A DNA stretch of 5,709 bases from Methylacidiphilaceae bacterium (GTDB lineage: Bacteria > Verrucomicrobiota > Verrucomicrobiia > Methylacidiphilales > Methylacidiphilaceae): NCBI GenBank assembly GCA_028687155.1, contig JAQUAR010000122.1:1-5709 (forward strand). Direction: 5' to 3'. This document shows positions 5,657 through 5,709 of the stretch, in pieces; position 1 is the stretch's first letter; every line of letters starts with the position of its first letter. The notes below the pieces were generated by a model. The model was not told where the DNA came from, did not search any database, and saw only the letters and a list, made by a program, of their open reading frames with translations. The translations under genes and the position numbers were made by a program.

Positions 5657-5709
5657 GTCGGCCGATCGACACGATCCTCCTCGACTGGTCGGGCACCCTC
5701 GCCGACGAC
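5653..5709 (+). CDS. N-terminal fragment of a HAD-superfamily hydrolase; runs off the window
   Basis: Nineteen codons are present from a GTG start that overlaps the transpeptidase stop as GTGA; AGGAAG lies about 7 bases upstream. The peptide MSRPIDTILLDWSGTLADD is a hydrophobic strand ending in HAD motif I, with D11 as the presumed nucleophile and G14-T15-L16 following. HAD enzymes are mostly phosphatases acting through an aspartyl-phosphate. The second position of motif I is Ser (S13) where most phosphatases have Asp. Similar DWSGT forms exist, and phosphonoacetaldehyde hydrolase has DWAGT, so the substrate cannot be named. It is the third gene of the plus-strand cluster. Confidence 0.75.
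   Translation, partial: MSRPIDTILLDWSGTLADD

Overview
The window is a GC-rich, gene-dense bacterial chromosomal segment holding two divergent gene clusters that share one very short promoter region near position 4072-4101. The organism is probably Gram-negative: there is a TonB-C-like secreted protein and a peptidoglycan L,D-transpeptidase of a type frequent in Gram-negatives. The high GC content, genes overlapping by 4 to 11 bases and the bifunctional Hcy-methyltransferase/MTHFR would fit, for example, a Verrucomicrobia-like lineage. That placement is a guess without a search. No RNA gene, insertion sequence, CRISPR array, prophage or attachment site is visible.

Minus-strand cluster (transcribed from about 4081 down past position 1). 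It holds, in order: a two-domain homocysteine S-methyltransferase/5,10-methylenetetrahydrofolate reductase of the YitJ type (4071-2239); a DUF72 (YecE-like) protein (2187-1417); a secreted protein with a TonB-C-like domain (1420-809); a nucleotidyltransferase-fold protein (812-186); and the start of a further gene (196 to beyond 1) that looks like a 2H phosphoesterase of the ThpR/LigT type. The last four genes overlap by 4, 4 and 11 bases, so translational coupling is likely. The 51-base gap between the first two genes shows no clear terminator.

Plus-strand cluster (4102 to past 5709). It holds a long LOG-family protein (nucleotide 5'-monophosphate phosphoribohydrolase type), an L,D-transpeptidase without signal peptide that overlaps it by 11 bases, and the first 19 codons of a HAD-superfamily hydrolase starting at a GTG that overlaps the transpeptidase stop (GTGA).

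Most of this is housekeeping or accessory metabolism rather than a recognisable defence or mobile system. The most unusual signals are altered active-site residues. The methyltransferase half of the bifunctional enzyme has GGDYGT where the zinc-binding GGCCGT is expected, although its reductase half looks intact. The transpeptidase has SKGCIC in place of SHGCIR. The HAD protein has DWSGT in place of DxDGT. The divergent promoter, where both lead genes seem to lack a ribosome-binding site, is also worth a look.
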